A stretch of DNA of 64,000 nt from Microcosmobacter sp040493455 (GTDB lineage Bacteria > Bacteroidota > Bacteroidia > Flavobacteriales > Flavobacteriaceae), in NCBI RefSeq assembly GCF_040493455.1, contig NZ_JANFDA010000005.1, positions 1-64,000 of the forward strand, read 5' to 3'. Of the stretch, positions 44,120 through 53,561 are shown one piece after another. Every line of letters begins with the position of its first letter. The first letter of the stretch is position 1. Under the pieces are notes generated by a model. That model saw only the letters and a program-made list of their open reading frames with translations, searched no databases and was not told where the DNA came from. Made by a program: the position numbers and the translations under genes.

Positions 44120-46060
44120 ATGAAGAGAATAGTTTTAATAGCTATCACGTTTTTTGCTTTTACATGTTTTGTAGAAGCGCAAGAATTCAAGACACACAAA
44201 ATAGTTGAAGGCGAAACGATTGAATCCATTGCGAGTAAGTATTTGGTAACACCGTTTGATATTTATGCGCTCAATCCGGATGCCAAATCAAAGTTTGCAC
44301 CAAACATGGTGTTGATCATTCCAAATTCAAAAGTAAAAAACACAGAAGAGTCATCAGAAACTAAAGAAGTTATAGGCTTTAAAAAACATAAAACTAAGCG
44401 AAAAGAAACTCTATTTAGCATTTCGCAGAAGTATGATGTTGAGATTGAAGATATAAAAAAATACAACACCTTTCTGTACGCGGAGAATCTAAGAAAAGGC
44501 GATAGACTTAGAATTCCTAGATTTAAAACGATAATTAATAAGGTAAGCCTTAAGAACACGCTAAAAAAGTATAAGGTATTACCAAAAGAAGGCAAATGGA
44601 GAGTTGCCTATAAGTTTGGAATTACTGTTGATGAGTTGGAAGCGTTAAACCCAACAATGAATGCTGTGCTTCAACCTGGAGATGAACTCAATGTTCCAAA
44701 CATTGCTGACAATGAAGAGAAGCAAACAGAAGAGAACTATAATTATTATGAAGTTCAGCCTAAGGAAGGATTTTACAGATTGAAAGTGAAACTTGGATTG
44801 ACCCAAGAAGAGCTTGAAGCTTTAAACCCTGAACTCAAAGAAGGCGGTTTAAAAGCGGGAATGGTGCTAAAGGTTCCTGCAGATGTAGAGTCTAATTTAG
44901 AGACCAATAATGTAGATTTAGACAATACAAACCTTGCCAATTCCATAAAAAATTACAGTGAAAAGGAAATTGCTTTATTACTTCCTTTTCAACTTAATAG
45001 AATTGATGTAGATACTATACAGGAAGCAAAATCTTTGATTCGTAATGATAGACTCTTAAGCATGACTCTAGATTTTCATTCTGGAGTATTAATGGCATTA
45101 GATTCTGCAAAACAATTAGGAATCTCAACGAACCTTAAAGTATTTGATACTCAAAATCAGATAAGCGAGATAAGAAACATCTTAAATGAAAATGATTTTT
45201 CTGGCTACGATGCAGTAATCGGACCTTTAATGCCTTCAAATTTTGACAGAATGGCAAATGCTCTAAAATCTGATAGAGTACCAATGGTTTCACCTTTAGC
45301 TCAGGCTAAGAAGATATATGATAATGTATTTCAAACGGTACCATCAAGAAAACAGCTAAGAGATAAGATGATAGAATTTGTTAAGGCAGATTCTACCATT
45401 ACCAACATTATTATTATAGCCGATCATGACCATAAGACATTGAGTAATACTTTGAAGTCTCATTTTTCTAACGCTAAGCAAGTTTATTCTAGAAAGAATA
45501 AAGAAGGTAAGGATAGCTTTTATTTGTTGACAAGCGACATTGAGCACTTATTTGTTAGAGGAAAGAATGTAGTATTCCTGGAAACAGAAAATGAAGGTTT
45601 TGTATCTAATATTACCAGTATGCTCAATGGATTAGATTTTGATGAAAACCGTGTAAGAATAAAGCCTGAAGATATCGAAGTAATCTTGATGACTACAGAT
45701 AAGAATAGAGCTTTTGATGGTGAGAGTATTCAGAATATGCATTTGTCCAATCTGGCATTTCATTATCCATCATCTAACAAGGTTTTTGAAGATAAGAATG
45801 ATGGATTTATCAAGGCCTATAAGTCAAGATACAAAGTAGCACCGAATAAGTATGCAGTAAGAGGTTTTGATCTTACTTTGGATGTATTGCTAAGACTAGC
45901 TTCAAATGATAATATGTATGAAGCATCAGGTAGTGATATCGAAACAGAGTATCTTGAGAATAAATTTAGATACAGTAAGAAGCTTTTTGGAGGTTATTAT
46001 AATGAAGCCGCTTATATCGTGAAATACCAAGATTTGCAAATTGTAGAAGCAAAGCAATAA
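44120..46060 (+). CDS. LysM protein with periplasmic-binding-like domain
   Basis: This 646-residue exported protein has a signal peptide beginning at the ATG at 44120 (MKRIVLIAITFFAF, cleaved near VEAQ). The ATG at 44096 lies inside guaA and would spoil the signal. Four LysM-type units lie within about residues 20-265 (VEGETIESIASKY, KRKETLFSISQKY, PKEGKWRVAYKFG, PKEGFYRLKVKLG), the last two degenerate. From about 275 a type-1 periplasmic-binding fold follows (IALLLPFQLNRID, YDAVIGPLMPSNF). It probably binds peptidoglycan and a ligand or partner. It lies 14 bases after the guaA stop. Confidence 0.88.
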   Translation: MKRIVLIAITFFAFTCFVEAQEFKTHKIVEGETIESIASKYLVTPFDIYALNPDAKSKFAPNMVLIIPNSKVKNTEESSETKEVIGFKKHKTKRKETLFSISQKYDVEIEDIKKYNTFLYAENLRKGDRLRIPRFKTIINKVSLKNTLKKYKVLPKEGKWRVAYKFGITVDELEALNPTMNAVLQPGDELNVPNIADNEEKQTEENYNYYEVQPKEGFYRLKVKLGLTQEELEALNPELKEGGLKAGMVLKVPADVESNLETNNVDLDNTNLANSIKNYSEKEIALLLPFQLNRIDVDTIQEAKSLIRNDRLLSMTLDFHSGVLMALDSAKQLGISTNLKVFDTQNQISEIRNILNENDFSGYDAVIGPLMPSNFDRMANALKSDRVPMVSPLAQAKKIYDNVFQTVPSRKQLRDKMIEFVKADSTITNIIIIADHDHKTLSNTLKSHFSNAKQVYSRKNKEGKDSFYLLTSDIEHLFVRGKNVVFLETENEGFVSNITSMLNGLDFDENRVRIKPEDIEVILMTTDKNRAFDGESIQNMHLSNLAFHYPSSNKVFEDKNDGFIKAYKSRYKVAPNKYAVRGFDLTLDVLLRLASNDNMYEASGSDIETEYLENKFRYSKKLFGGYYNEAAYIVKYQDLQIVEAKQ

Positions 46061-46107
46061 AGCAGATAGAGTAGCCGTTTTCATCTACAGGTATTTATCT
46101 ATAAATA

Positions 46108-46647
46108 ATGATTAGAACAGTTTTCGCTTTTGTAGCCTTGCTATTTCTGATTCCTCAGCAATTAGAAACGATTTCTTGGAGCAAAGCGCGTAAGCTAACC
46201 TGGCAAGACTTCAAAGCAGAACCCGTTACAGGAACCACAGCAGTAGCCTTAACAGCTTCAGGAATTACTTTTGGGTATTCAGTTCAAAAACTAAATGGAA
46301 GTATCGTTGAATTTGATGCTAGAATCTCTTCGCATTTTTATCCTGAAAAATCCTGGGTAGTAAAAGAACATGCCAATGACCATATTCTTAGACACGAACA
46401 ACTGCACTTTGATATTACAGAATTACATGTTAGAAAACTTCGTGAAGCAGTAAGTAAACTTCGTCCTTCAAACAGGGTTCCAAGACAATTGGATGAACTT
46501 CATGCCCTAGTAAATAAACAATTAAAGGATACACAACACGCCTACGATACACAGAGTAATCATTCCATAAATATCGAAGCCCAATTGGAGTGGGAAAAGT
46601 TGATAGCAGTAGAGCTTGAAAAGCTTGATGAATTCGCTTCAAAATAA
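46108..46647 (+). CDS. DUF922 family protein, possible secreted zinc protease
   Basis: This 179-residue protein has an N-terminal hydrophobic signal (VFAFVALLFLIPQQ) and the DUF922 core: KLTWQDFKAEP, a strand-rich part, and RHEQLHFDITELHVRKL, which contains an HExxH-like zinc motif (His-Glu-Gln-Leu-His). Members are putative metalloproteases. Its stop overlaps the next start (TAATG), so it is coupled to the DUF3820 gene. Confidence 0.82.
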   Translation: MIRTVFAFVALLFLIPQQLETISWSKARKLTWQDFKAEPVTGTTAVALTASGITFGYSVQKLNGSIVEFDARISSHFYPEKSWVVKEHANDHILRHEQLHFDITELHVRKLREAVSKLRPSNRVPRQLDELHALVNKQLKDTQHAYDTQSNHSINIEAQLEWEKLIAVELEKLDEFASK

Positions 46648-46877
46648 TGGTCAATTTAGAGAAAGAAAAGCTCATTGAGCTAGCGCACTACAAAATGCCT
46701 TTTGGGAAGTATAAGAATGAATATTTAATAGATATTCCGGAGTACTACTACACCTGGTTTAAGCAAAAAGGATTTCCTAACGGTAAACTCGGTCTCATGA
46801 TGCAGCAGATCTACGAGATTAAGATCAATGGTCTGGATGAATTGATTCAAAAGATAAAACAAGATTTTCCGAAATAG
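46647..46877 (+). CDS. DUF3820 family protein
   Basis: This 76-residue cytosolic protein has the FGKYKNEYLIDIPEYYYTWF signature of DUF3820 (KMPFGKxKG...W). The same small fold is fused to the exonuclease at 16424. A nucleic-acid role is plausible, but none is shown. It is translationally coupled to the DUF922 gene. Confidence 0.85.
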   Translation: MVNLEKEKLIELAHYKMPFGKYKNEYLIDIPEYYYTWFKQKGFPNGKLGLMMQQIYEIKINGLDELIQKIKQDFPK

Positions 46878-46940
46878 GTTTAACACTTTTTTAAATTCGA
46901 AAAACTTTTAAGTAGTATCTTTAAGCTTTAAAGTTAACCC

Positions 46941-48344
46941 ATGAAGAAACTATTCTCAATCGTATTAATTATCGCCTTTGCAAGTTCGTTTTCTCAATCG
47001 GACGAGGAGGTGCTAAAGACAATTTACCATCAAACATTAACTAACGGCAAAAGCTATGAGTGGCTAGATTATTTGTCCAATCAAATTGGAGGGAGATTGT
47101 CCGGTTCGTTAAATGCCGAATTAGCGGTAGAGTACACCAAGAAAGAATTAGAGTCTCTAGGCTTGGATAAAGTATGGTTACAACCAGTTATGGTGCCTAA
47201 GTGGGTGAGAGGAGCAAAGGAGTTTGCCTATATCGAAACAGGCCCTGGACAAACTACGAATGTCAATATTTGCGCTCTGGGAGGTTCGGTTGCCACTAAT
47301 CCAACTGGGTTAAAAGCTGGAATCGTTGAGGTAAAATCTTTTAAGGAATTAGAAGACCTGGGCAAAGAAAATATCCAAGGTAAGATAGTGTTCTTCAATA
47401 GACCAATGCAAGCAGTTCTTATAAACACTTTTGAAGCTTATGGAGGCTGTGTAAACCAGCGTTATGCTGGAGCTAAAATAGCTGCTGACTATGGAGCAGT
47501 AGGAGTCATTGTAAGATCTATGAATTTGCGCTTAGACGATTTTCCACATACAGGAGCAATGTCTTATGGTGATTTGCCAGTCGATAAACGTATTCCTTCT
47601 GCTGCAATAAGTACCAATGATGCAGAATTGCTTAGTGGAATGTTAGCACTCAATAAGGATATTAAATTTTTCTTCAGACAGAATTGCAAGCAATTACCAG
47701 ATGTACAATCGTATAATGTGATTGGACAAATAACAGGTAGTGAATATCCAAACGAAATTATTGTTGTTGGTGGACACCTAGATTCCTGGGACCTTGGAGA
47801 TGGCGCTCACGATGATGGGGCAGGTGTAGTGCAATCTATGGATGTTTTGCGACTACTTAAAGAAAGCGGAATTACACCAAAACGTACGATTAGAGTAGTA
47901 CTATTTATGAATGAAGAAAATGGTTTGCGAGGTGGAAATAAATATGCTGAAGTAGCAAAAGCAAAAGGTGAGAACCACATCTTTGCACTCGAAAGTGATT
48001 CAGGAGGTTTTACACCTAGAGGATTTTCTTTTGATTGTAGTGATGCTAATCTCAATCAAGTGAAACAATGGGAGCCTTTATTTAAACCATATTTGATCCA
48101 TTACTTTGAAAAAGGCTATGGAGGCGCAGATATTAACCCACTTAAGGTTGATGGTATTGTATTGGCTGGACTTAGACCAGATAGCCAACGTTATTTTGAT
48201 CATCATCATGCTAGTAATGATACCTTTGAGCATGTTAATAAGCGCGAGTTAGAACTTGGAGCTGGAACGATGACCTCGTTGGTATATTTGTTTGATAAGT
48301 ATGGTGTGAACCCAATCCCGAATATAAAAAACATTAAAAACTAA
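46941..48344 (+). CDS. M28 family aminopeptidase
   Basis: This 467-residue exported peptidase has a signal peptide (FASSFSQ), a PA-type insert at about residues 120-230, and the M28 zinc sites: GGHLDSWDLGDGAHDDGAG (His, Asp), FMNEENGLRG (Glu-Glu), LESDSGG (Asp) and HHHASNDT (His). It resembles carboxypeptidase Q/PGCP-like aminopeptidases. A DinB-like gene starts 2 bases after it. Confidence 0.92.
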   Translation: MKKLFSIVLIIAFASSFSQSDEEVLKTIYHQTLTNGKSYEWLDYLSNQIGGRLSGSLNAELAVEYTKKELESLGLDKVWLQPVMVPKWVRGAKEFAYIETGPGQTTNVNICALGGSVATNPTGLKAGIVEVKSFKELEDLGKENIQGKIVFFNRPMQAVLINTFEAYGGCVNQRYAGAKIAADYGAVGVIVRSMNLRLDDFPHTGAMSYGDLPVDKRIPSAAISTNDAELLSGMLALNKDIKFFFRQNCKQLPDVQSYNVIGQITGSEYPNEIIVVGGHLDSWDLGDGAHDDGAGVVQSMDVLRLLKESGITPKRTIRVVLFMNEENGLRGGNKYAEVAKAKGENHIFALESDSGGFTPRGFSFDCSDANLNQVKQWEPLFKPYLIHYFEKGYGGADINPLKVDGIVLAGLRPDSQRYFDHHHASNDTFEHVNKRELELGAGTMTSLVYLFDKYGVNPIPNIKNIKN

Positions 48345-48346
48345 CT

Positions 48347-48928
48347 ATGAAATCTATTTTTATATGCTTGTTTAGCTTCATAGCTATTGGGTTGAATGCT
48401 CAACAAGAAGAATTACCATATCATCAAATCCCTGATTATCCTGAAGATTATACAGCAGGCTCTGTTGCTGCCAGAATGATTGATGGCTTAGGATTTCGCT
48501 ATTACCATGCTACAGACGGACTTACTGAAAAAGACTTAGCACATCGACCAAGCGATATGGCCAGAACAGCTGGAGAAACTATTGATCATATTTATGGATT
48601 GTCCAAAGTTATTGTGAATGCTGCGTTACAGAAGACTAATGATCGTACGGTTAAAGAACAGGAACTTAGTTTCACTGAGAAAAGAAAGCAGACGCTCATA
48701 AATTTCAAAACAGCAGCAGATATCCTTAGAGGCAAAACTGATCTAGCAGATTATAAACTCATCTTTAAGAGCGATAGAGGAACTTCTGAGTTTCCTTTTT
48801 GGAATAATATCAATGGACCAATTGCAGATGCGCTTTGGCACTGCGGGCAAGTAGTTTCATTTAGAAGATCTTCAGGTAATCCGTTTAACTCTAAAGTGAG
48901 TGTGTTTCAAGGTAAAGTAAGGAACTAG
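48347..48928 (+). CDS. DinB-like exported protein
   Basis: This 193-residue protein has a signal peptide (FIAIGLNAQ) and a four-helix DinB-like pattern (VAARMIDGLGFRYYHATDGLTEKDLAHRPS, ETIDHIYGLSK with a His, and DALWHCGQVVSFRR with a second His) that could bind a metal. Exported DinB-like proteins occur in Bacteroidota without a known role. It is in an operon with the M28 gene before it (2 bases) and the VOC gene after it (no gap). Confidence 0.78.
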   Translation: MKSIFICLFSFIAIGLNAQQEELPYHQIPDYPEDYTAGSVAARMIDGLGFRYYHATDGLTEKDLAHRPSDMARTAGETIDHIYGLSKVIVNAALQKTNDRTVKEQELSFTEKRKQTLINFKTAADILRGKTDLADYKLIFKSDRGTSEFPFWNNINGPIADALWHCGQVVSFRRSSGNPFNSKVSVFQGKVRN

Positions 48929-49309
48929 ATGATGTCAAAAGCTTTTCTCAAACAAGTTCATCCTGTGATTCCGGTAAAAAATGTTTCGGAAGCTATAACG
49001 TATTACACAGAGCGATTAGGGTTTACCATAGCATTCAAGGATGCTGGCGATAACCCAATGTATGCAGGCGTTATAAGAGATGGTATAGAGTTGCATTTAC
49101 AATGGCATGCCGAAGAGGAGTGGAAAGCAGGTTTAGATGCGTTGTCGCTTAGAATATATGTTGATGAGGTAGATCTGCTTTTTGAAGAGTATAGTGATAG
49201 AGGTGTTTTTCATGAACACACTTCGCTTAAAAACACAGCTTGGGGAACACGAGAGTTTGCATTTTACGATCTAAGTAAAAACGGACTAACCTTTTATAGA
49301 GACTTATAA
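48929..49309 (+). CDS. VOC family (glyoxalase/bleomycin-resistance-like) protein
   Basis: This 126-residue single VOC domain protein has HPVIPVKNVSEAITYYTERLGF at the N-terminus, IELHLQWHAEEEW in the middle and a closing REFAFYDLSKNGLTF. These may provide the His/Glu metal ligands. The closest known type is the bleomycin-resistance or small-molecule-binding group; no drug is implied. It starts directly after the DinB-like stop and overlaps the convergent M23 gene by 6 bases. Confidence 0.85.
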   Translation: MMSKAFLKQVHPVIPVKNVSEAITYYTERLGFTIAFKDAGDNPMYAGVIRDGIELHLQWHAEEEWKAGLDALSLRIYVDEVDLLFEEYSDRGVFHEHTSLKNTAWGTREFAFYDLSKNGLTFYRDL

Positions 49310-50107
49310 TCTTCGCCTATAATGTTTACCTTGTTTTAAAGGTTTTCTTGGGTAATCTTTAAAGTAAATCGGTATGGCTTCACTTCCATATTTCATGACG
49401 ACGAAATGTAAATGTGGCGTCGTAGTGAATCCAGTATAACCAGAAATGCCTATGTTTTGACCTGTTTTTACAGTATCTCCGGTTTTAACCAATAAGCCTT
49501 TATAATCTAAATGTACGTAATGCGCAAAAGTACCATCATCATGATATACGATAATCTTGTTCGCTTTTCCCATCGCTTCTCTACCACCTCGTTCTTTGGA
49601 ATTGTCTTTGGTGAAAATTACAACGCCATCTCTAGCTGCGACGATAGTGTCACCTATTTGGGTACTAAAATCGTAAGCATATTTTGAGTGCTTAGAACTA
49701 TGAGAAAACTTGCCTTTAAACCCCTGGATAATCTTATATTTTCTGCCTTTTTGATATGGTAATGTGTATAAGTGTTTTAGGTCTGGCTCCAGGTTTGGGT
49801 CTCCAAACTTTCCATTGAAATCAATATAATCGTTAGAAGAAATATTAGCTGTGTCCTTGATTATTTTTAAAGGTAAACTCATACCATTTTTTAAAGTGTC
49901 ATTCGGGTAGAGAACAGCATAGCTTTTCGCCTTCATTTGATCCTTTAGAGAGTCTTTGATACTTATTTTGACTTCGATAGGTGCAGCAAAAGGATTTATG
50001 TAGCTTACATAAAGTGTATCATCTTCAATAACTTTATGTGTTTTGATTGTTTGCCCAAAACTAAGTTGACAAGCAAAAAGGAAGCACAAGACGTAAATAG
50101 ATTTCAT
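49304..50107 (-). CDS. M23 family peptidase (LytM-type)
   Basis: This 267-residue exported protein has a signal peptide (ACQLSFGQ), an N-terminal beta domain, and a C-terminal LytM domain. Zinc ligands are visible in HSKYAYDFST (HxxxD) and PHLHFVV (HxH), with YVHLDYKG between. It would cleave cell-wall or other peptides. It follows the DUF6090 gene on the minus strand by 42 bases. Confidence 0.9.
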   Translation of the reverse strand: MKSIYVLCFLFACQLSFGQTIKTHKVIEDDTLYVSYINPFAAPIEVKISIKDSLKDQMKAKSYAVLYPNDTLKNGMSLPLKIIKDTANISSNDYIDFNGKFGDPNLEPDLKHLYTLPYQKGRKYKIIQGFKGKFSHSSKHSKYAYDFSTQIGDTIVAARDGVVIFTKDNSKERGGREAMGKANKIIVYHDDGTFAHYVHLDYKGLLVKTGDTVKTGQNIGISGYTGFTTTPHLHFVVMKYGSEAIPIYFKDYPRKPLKQGKHYRRRL

Positions 50108-50149
50108 AATAGCTTTACTATAAGATGGTTTTATGCTTTTATTGTTACA

Positions 50150-50878
50150 CTATTCAGACGGTTCAAGCCGATTATTAATAAGCGTTAATAATTCTGTAAC
50201 GTCGTTTTTGTATCGTTTTAATATGGCTTGATGATTACTCGTAGCCAATATATTATTGCCCACAACACGATTTCTATAATCCATGCTTTCACCAAAGTAT
50301 GCTCTTATCTCCTCAGTAACTCTACCTTGTGACCAGTCTAGAAACCAAGGTTGTTTTTTAAAAAACTCAAGATTATTCAAAACTTCGGTTTTTATCATGT
50401 CATTATTATTTTCAATTGTAGATTCGTACAAGGCATAAAATTGTCCAATGTCTATATATAAAGAGTCAGATTTATTAGTGGTGACTTGAGAATAATTTTC
50501 TAAAAGTTTATAGCCTTTTTTCTGGATAGTCATAGGTTGATAAAGTGTTATCAAACTTCTACAAATAGGGAAACTATCTATGTTTTCAACATTAATTTCT
50601 TTATTAATATACTTGTGACTATACTTGTTTATCGTATCGTAAAACTGTACAATTCCAGAGACAACTATGGTATCGGTTTTAAGGTCTTCTTTAATGGTTT
50701 TGAGAATGGTGTTGAGCTGAGTCTTAAGCTTTCGGTCTTCATTCCAATTATTAACTTGTAACGCCAAGAGTATACCTATCATTACTAGAATTATTTCACC
50801 AAAAGCGTACTTAAGGTATTGCGTTGTTTTACCTTTCATAAGATTATTTTTTCTAATATTTCTAAAGATTTTTAGCAT
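50150..50878 (-). CDS. DUF6090 family membrane protein
   Basis: This 242-residue protein has the DUF6090 start: a basic N-terminus, then KYAFGEIILVMIGILLALQVNNWNEDRK (one membrane helix at about 24-44). A helical extramembrane part of about 190 residues follows. The family is abundant in Flavobacteriia, often near other surface genes, and has no known role. Here it stands between the M23 gene and a tiny membrane gene, all on the minus strand. Confidence 0.88.
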   Translation of the reverse strand: MLKIFRNIRKNNLMKGKTTQYLKYAFGEIILVMIGILLALQVNNWNEDRKLKTQLNTILKTIKEDLKTDTIVVSGIVQFYDTINKYSHKYINKEINVENIDSFPICRSLITLYQPMTIQKKGYKLLENYSQVTTNKSDSLYIDIGQFYALYESTIENNNDMIKTEVLNNLEFFKKQPWFLDWSQGRVTEEIRAYFGESMDYRNRVVGNNILATSNHQAILKRYKNDVTELLTLINNRLEPSE

Positions 50879-50925
50879 TATTGTCCTAGCAAGATCGCTT
50901 TTTATTTTTAAGACGCTTTAAAAAG

Positions 50926-51048
50926 TTAATCATTGGAGTTCTCTTCTTTTTGTGCCTTTTTTAATTTTATATATTCTGTAACCAATCGCACACCCAATCT
51001 TGCAAACAAAATAATGGCCATAACCATTACTATATCAAATCCATTCAT
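50926..51048 (-). CDS. Small 40-residue membrane protein
   Basis: The frame starts MNGFDIVMVMAIILFARLG and continues to a charged tail (KLKKAQKEENSND), one membrane helix with a positive inside. Start and stop are intact and it is oriented with the DUF6090 gene, 47 bases ahead of it. The lysine-rich tail after a single helix looks like a genuine small membrane protein, but no family is recognised. Confidence 0.45.
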   Translation of the reverse strand: MNGFDIVMVMAIILFARLGVRLVTEYIKLKKAQKEENSND

Positions 51049-51133
51049 TTCAATTCTTTATTAATCTGTACTAGATCTAGGCTTAAAGTTACACAAGTTG
51101 TATTAAATATTCGTATCTTTAGATTATACTGTT

Positions 51134-51198
51134 GACACCGAGGTCTGTTCTCCTAAGGGAAAATAATTAATGGTTTAAATATTTTTGACTTCGGTGTC
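51134..51198 (+). promoter_or_regulatory. Long-loop hairpin upstream of the first type-B T9SS gene
   Basis: GACACCGAGGTC at 51134-51145 pairs with GACTTCGGTGTC at 51187-51198 (one G-T pair), leaving a 41-base loop. A TATCTTTA box lies just before it at about 51114. It could be an mRNA leader structure for the gene at 51254 or a small RNA; the T-run after it is weak, so a terminator is less likely. Confidence 0.45.
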
Positions 51199-51253
51199 TT
51201 TCACATTTTCAAACTCAATTATTTTCGTAATTTGGCAATAAAAATTGCTCTAA

Positions 51254-53038
51254 GTGAAACCTATACTGGTTATATTCTTTCTATTCTTACTGGGTTTCCC
51301 TCAACTTAGCATAGCACAAGATGTATCTCTTTATCAGCAGTTTAATGGCCGGTACGATTATACAGCTATTGGCAATACCCTGAATTTAGTTGAAAACGGA
51401 CCGTTGAATACTTGTGATATTATTACATCTTCCTCAGCCGATTTAAGCCTGGATGCAGATCAGACCATTATTGCAGCCTATTTGTATTGGGCTGGCTCAG
51501 GCAACGGAGATTTAGATGTTGAACTTAATGGGCAGCCTATTTCTGCAGAGCGAGTTTTTAATGATGCTCTAGATCCAACACGAGTATTTTTTGCTGCTTT
51601 TGCAGATGTAACCACACTAATAGAGAATCAAAGCAGTACAACTTATACATTATCTGAGTTTGATATCAGCACCACAATACCACCATATTGTCCAACAGGA
51701 ACCAATTTCGCTGGTTGGGCGATAACTGTTATTTATGAAGATAGTGACCTTCCGCTCAACCAAGTTAACGTCTATGATGGTTTACAAAGTGTGCCAACCA
51801 ACCTCATGATTACGCTAGACAACCTTAACGTTCTCGACAACGAAGGAGCTAAGATTGGCTTTGTAGCCTGGGAAGGCGATGCAGCTCTTGCAGTAAATGA
51901 GCAATTAACTATCAATGGAAATGTTATTGGTAATCCTCCTTTAAATCCATTAAACAATGCCTTTAATGGCACCAATAGTTTCACAGGCGCTACAGATTTA
52001 TACAATATGGATATTGACGTATACGATATCCAAGACAATATTAATATAGGTGATACCACAGCTACTATAAACCTCACTTCAGGTCAGGATTTTGTGATGA
52101 TCAATAATGTAATTACAGTGTTGAATAGCCAATTACCAGATGCTACGATTGTAGCTGATAACTTTGGAGTTAGTTGTGGATTGAGAACAGTAGAGTTAGA
52201 ATATACTGTTAGCAATACTAATAGTACCGATCCACTACCATCTGGAACTCCGATTGCGTTTTATGCAGATGGCATTTTGGTTGGCCAGAGTAATACAATT
52301 AATGTGATTCCGATAAATGGGAGTGAAGCGAATAATATAACTCTATTGATACCAGAATCTATTGACTATAATTTTGAATTAGTTCTGGTTGTTGATGACG
52401 ATGGAACTGGCTTAGGAATAGTTACAGAGATAGTAGAAGATAACAATACCTTTTCTATTAATATTGAATTACTTCAAACACCTGAACTGATTACGCTTTC
52501 TGGTGAATTATTATGTGATGAAGGATTTGACTCAGCAATATTTAACCTTGTGGAACTTGCTCAAAATCAGATTGAATCTATAACAGGAGATATTTCATTT
52601 TATGAAACATTAGAAGGTTTAGAAGCTGGGGAGAATCAGATAAATGATCCCGAAGCGTATAATAATATTACTAACCCTCAAACTGTATATATTAGGGTAG
52701 AAGACATTCCATGCTATCGAAGTTATGCTTTAGAACTTGAGGTTGAAAACTGTCCTCCTGTCGTACCACAAGGTTTTTCTCCCAATACAGACAATAAGAA
52801 CGATTGGTTCAATATTCAAGGATTATATAACATTTTTGAAGATCATCAACTACTGATTTATAATAGACATGGTGTACTGATTTTTGAAGGTAATAATGAT
52901 AAAAAATGGGACGGCATCACCAACAGAGGTATTAATAATCGAGGAAAGTTGGTTCCAGTTGGCACTTATTTTTACATTCTCTACTTAAACGACCCAAATT
53001 ACGATGCACTCAACGGATGGGTTTATGTGAACTATTAA
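51254..53038 (+). CDS. Secreted adhesin-like protein with gliding-motility (type B T9SS) C-terminal domain
   Basis: This 594-residue protein starts at GTG with a signal peptide (PQLSIAQ). Residues about 30-300 form a beta-rich domain of unknown type (YLYWAGSGNGDLDVEL, FAGWAITVIYEDSDLPLNQ). About 300-410 look like a CARDB-type unit (VELEYTVSNTNS, VVDDDGTGLG). A CDEGFDSAIFNL unit follows, then the type B sorting domain (about 505-594, GFSPNTDNKNDWFNI, IYNRHGVLIFEG, VPVGTYFYIL). It should be exported by T9SS to the surface. The hairpin at 51134 lies in its leader region. Confidence 0.85.
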   Translation: MKPILVIFFLFLLGFPQLSIAQDVSLYQQFNGRYDYTAIGNTLNLVENGPLNTCDIITSSSADLSLDADQTIIAAYLYWAGSGNGDLDVELNGQPISAERVFNDALDPTRVFFAAFADVTTLIENQSSTTYTLSEFDISTTIPPYCPTGTNFAGWAITVIYEDSDLPLNQVNVYDGLQSVPTNLMITLDNLNVLDNEGAKIGFVAWEGDAALAVNEQLTINGNVIGNPPLNPLNNAFNGTNSFTGATDLYNMDIDVYDIQDNINIGDTTATINLTSGQDFVMINNVITVLNSQLPDATIVADNFGVSCGLRTVELEYTVSNTNSTDPLPSGTPIAFYADGILVGQSNTINVIPINGSEANNITLLIPESIDYNFELVLVVDDDGTGLGIVTEIVEDNNTFSINIELLQTPELITLSGELLCDEGFDSAIFNLVELAQNQIESITGDISFYETLEGLEAGENQINDPEAYNNITNPQTVYIRVEDIPCYRSYALELEVENCPPVVPQGFSPNTDNKNDWFNIQGLYNIFEDHQLLIYNRHGVLIFEGNNDKKWDGITNRGINNRGKLVPVGTYFYILYLNDPNYDALNGWVYVNY

Positions 53039-53180
53039 TTCCGACATCGACGTAATAATTTCATTTGTAAATAAAAACCTACAAACGTTAATTTAAAGTG
53101 TTGTTTGTCTTTTTTATTTGGTATCCAATATTACTACTTATAGTTTTAAATAATAAATGGTATTAGTTTTCAAACTCACT

Positions 53181-53393
53181 ATGAATAAAATGCCAATTGC
53201 CCCAGCACCAAGTATAGGAATGTGTGATTATGAATCTAATAGTAATGTGGAGATTAAAGATTTAATGACTCACTAGCATACTATTCTTGGTATGCTGGAT
53301 GGCTACGACAGAAAAATTTCCTACAAGATTTACACTAATCTATTATTGAAAAATACCACTTCTTTTGATAAAAGAGTATTCAACAGTAATTAA
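53181..53393 (+). pseudogene. Possible gene remnant with in-frame TAG
   Basis: Starting at ATG 53181, the frame encodes 31 residues (PIAPAPSIGMCDYESNSN, then EIKDLMTH), meets TAG at 53274, and continues open for another 38 codons (HTILGMLDGYDRKISYKIY) to TAA. The continuation has a protein-like composition. It could be the decayed tail of a lost gene or chance. No family is recognised. Confidence 0.25.
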
Positions 53394-53480
53394 ATAATTG
53401 GGACTTTACGTGTTTTATATTATGTAATTTATACTATAAGATGATGGTTTAACTATAAATATCATCTTTTTCTTACTAAA

Positions 53481-53561
53481 ATGTTAAAGTTTGATGCATT
53501 TCGTCGTATTTTATTGCTACTTGTCTTATTATTTTGGATATTTAAAATTAAAATTAGCTAG
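53481..53561 (+). CDS. Possible 26-residue hydrophobic peptide
   Basis: MLKFDAFRRI followed by LLLLVLLFWIF and a short basic tail, ending 41 bases before the large T9SS gene. It may be a leader peptide or chance; no ribosome site or homologue supports it. Confidence 0.15.
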   Translation: MLKFDAFRRILLLLVLLFWIFKIKIS

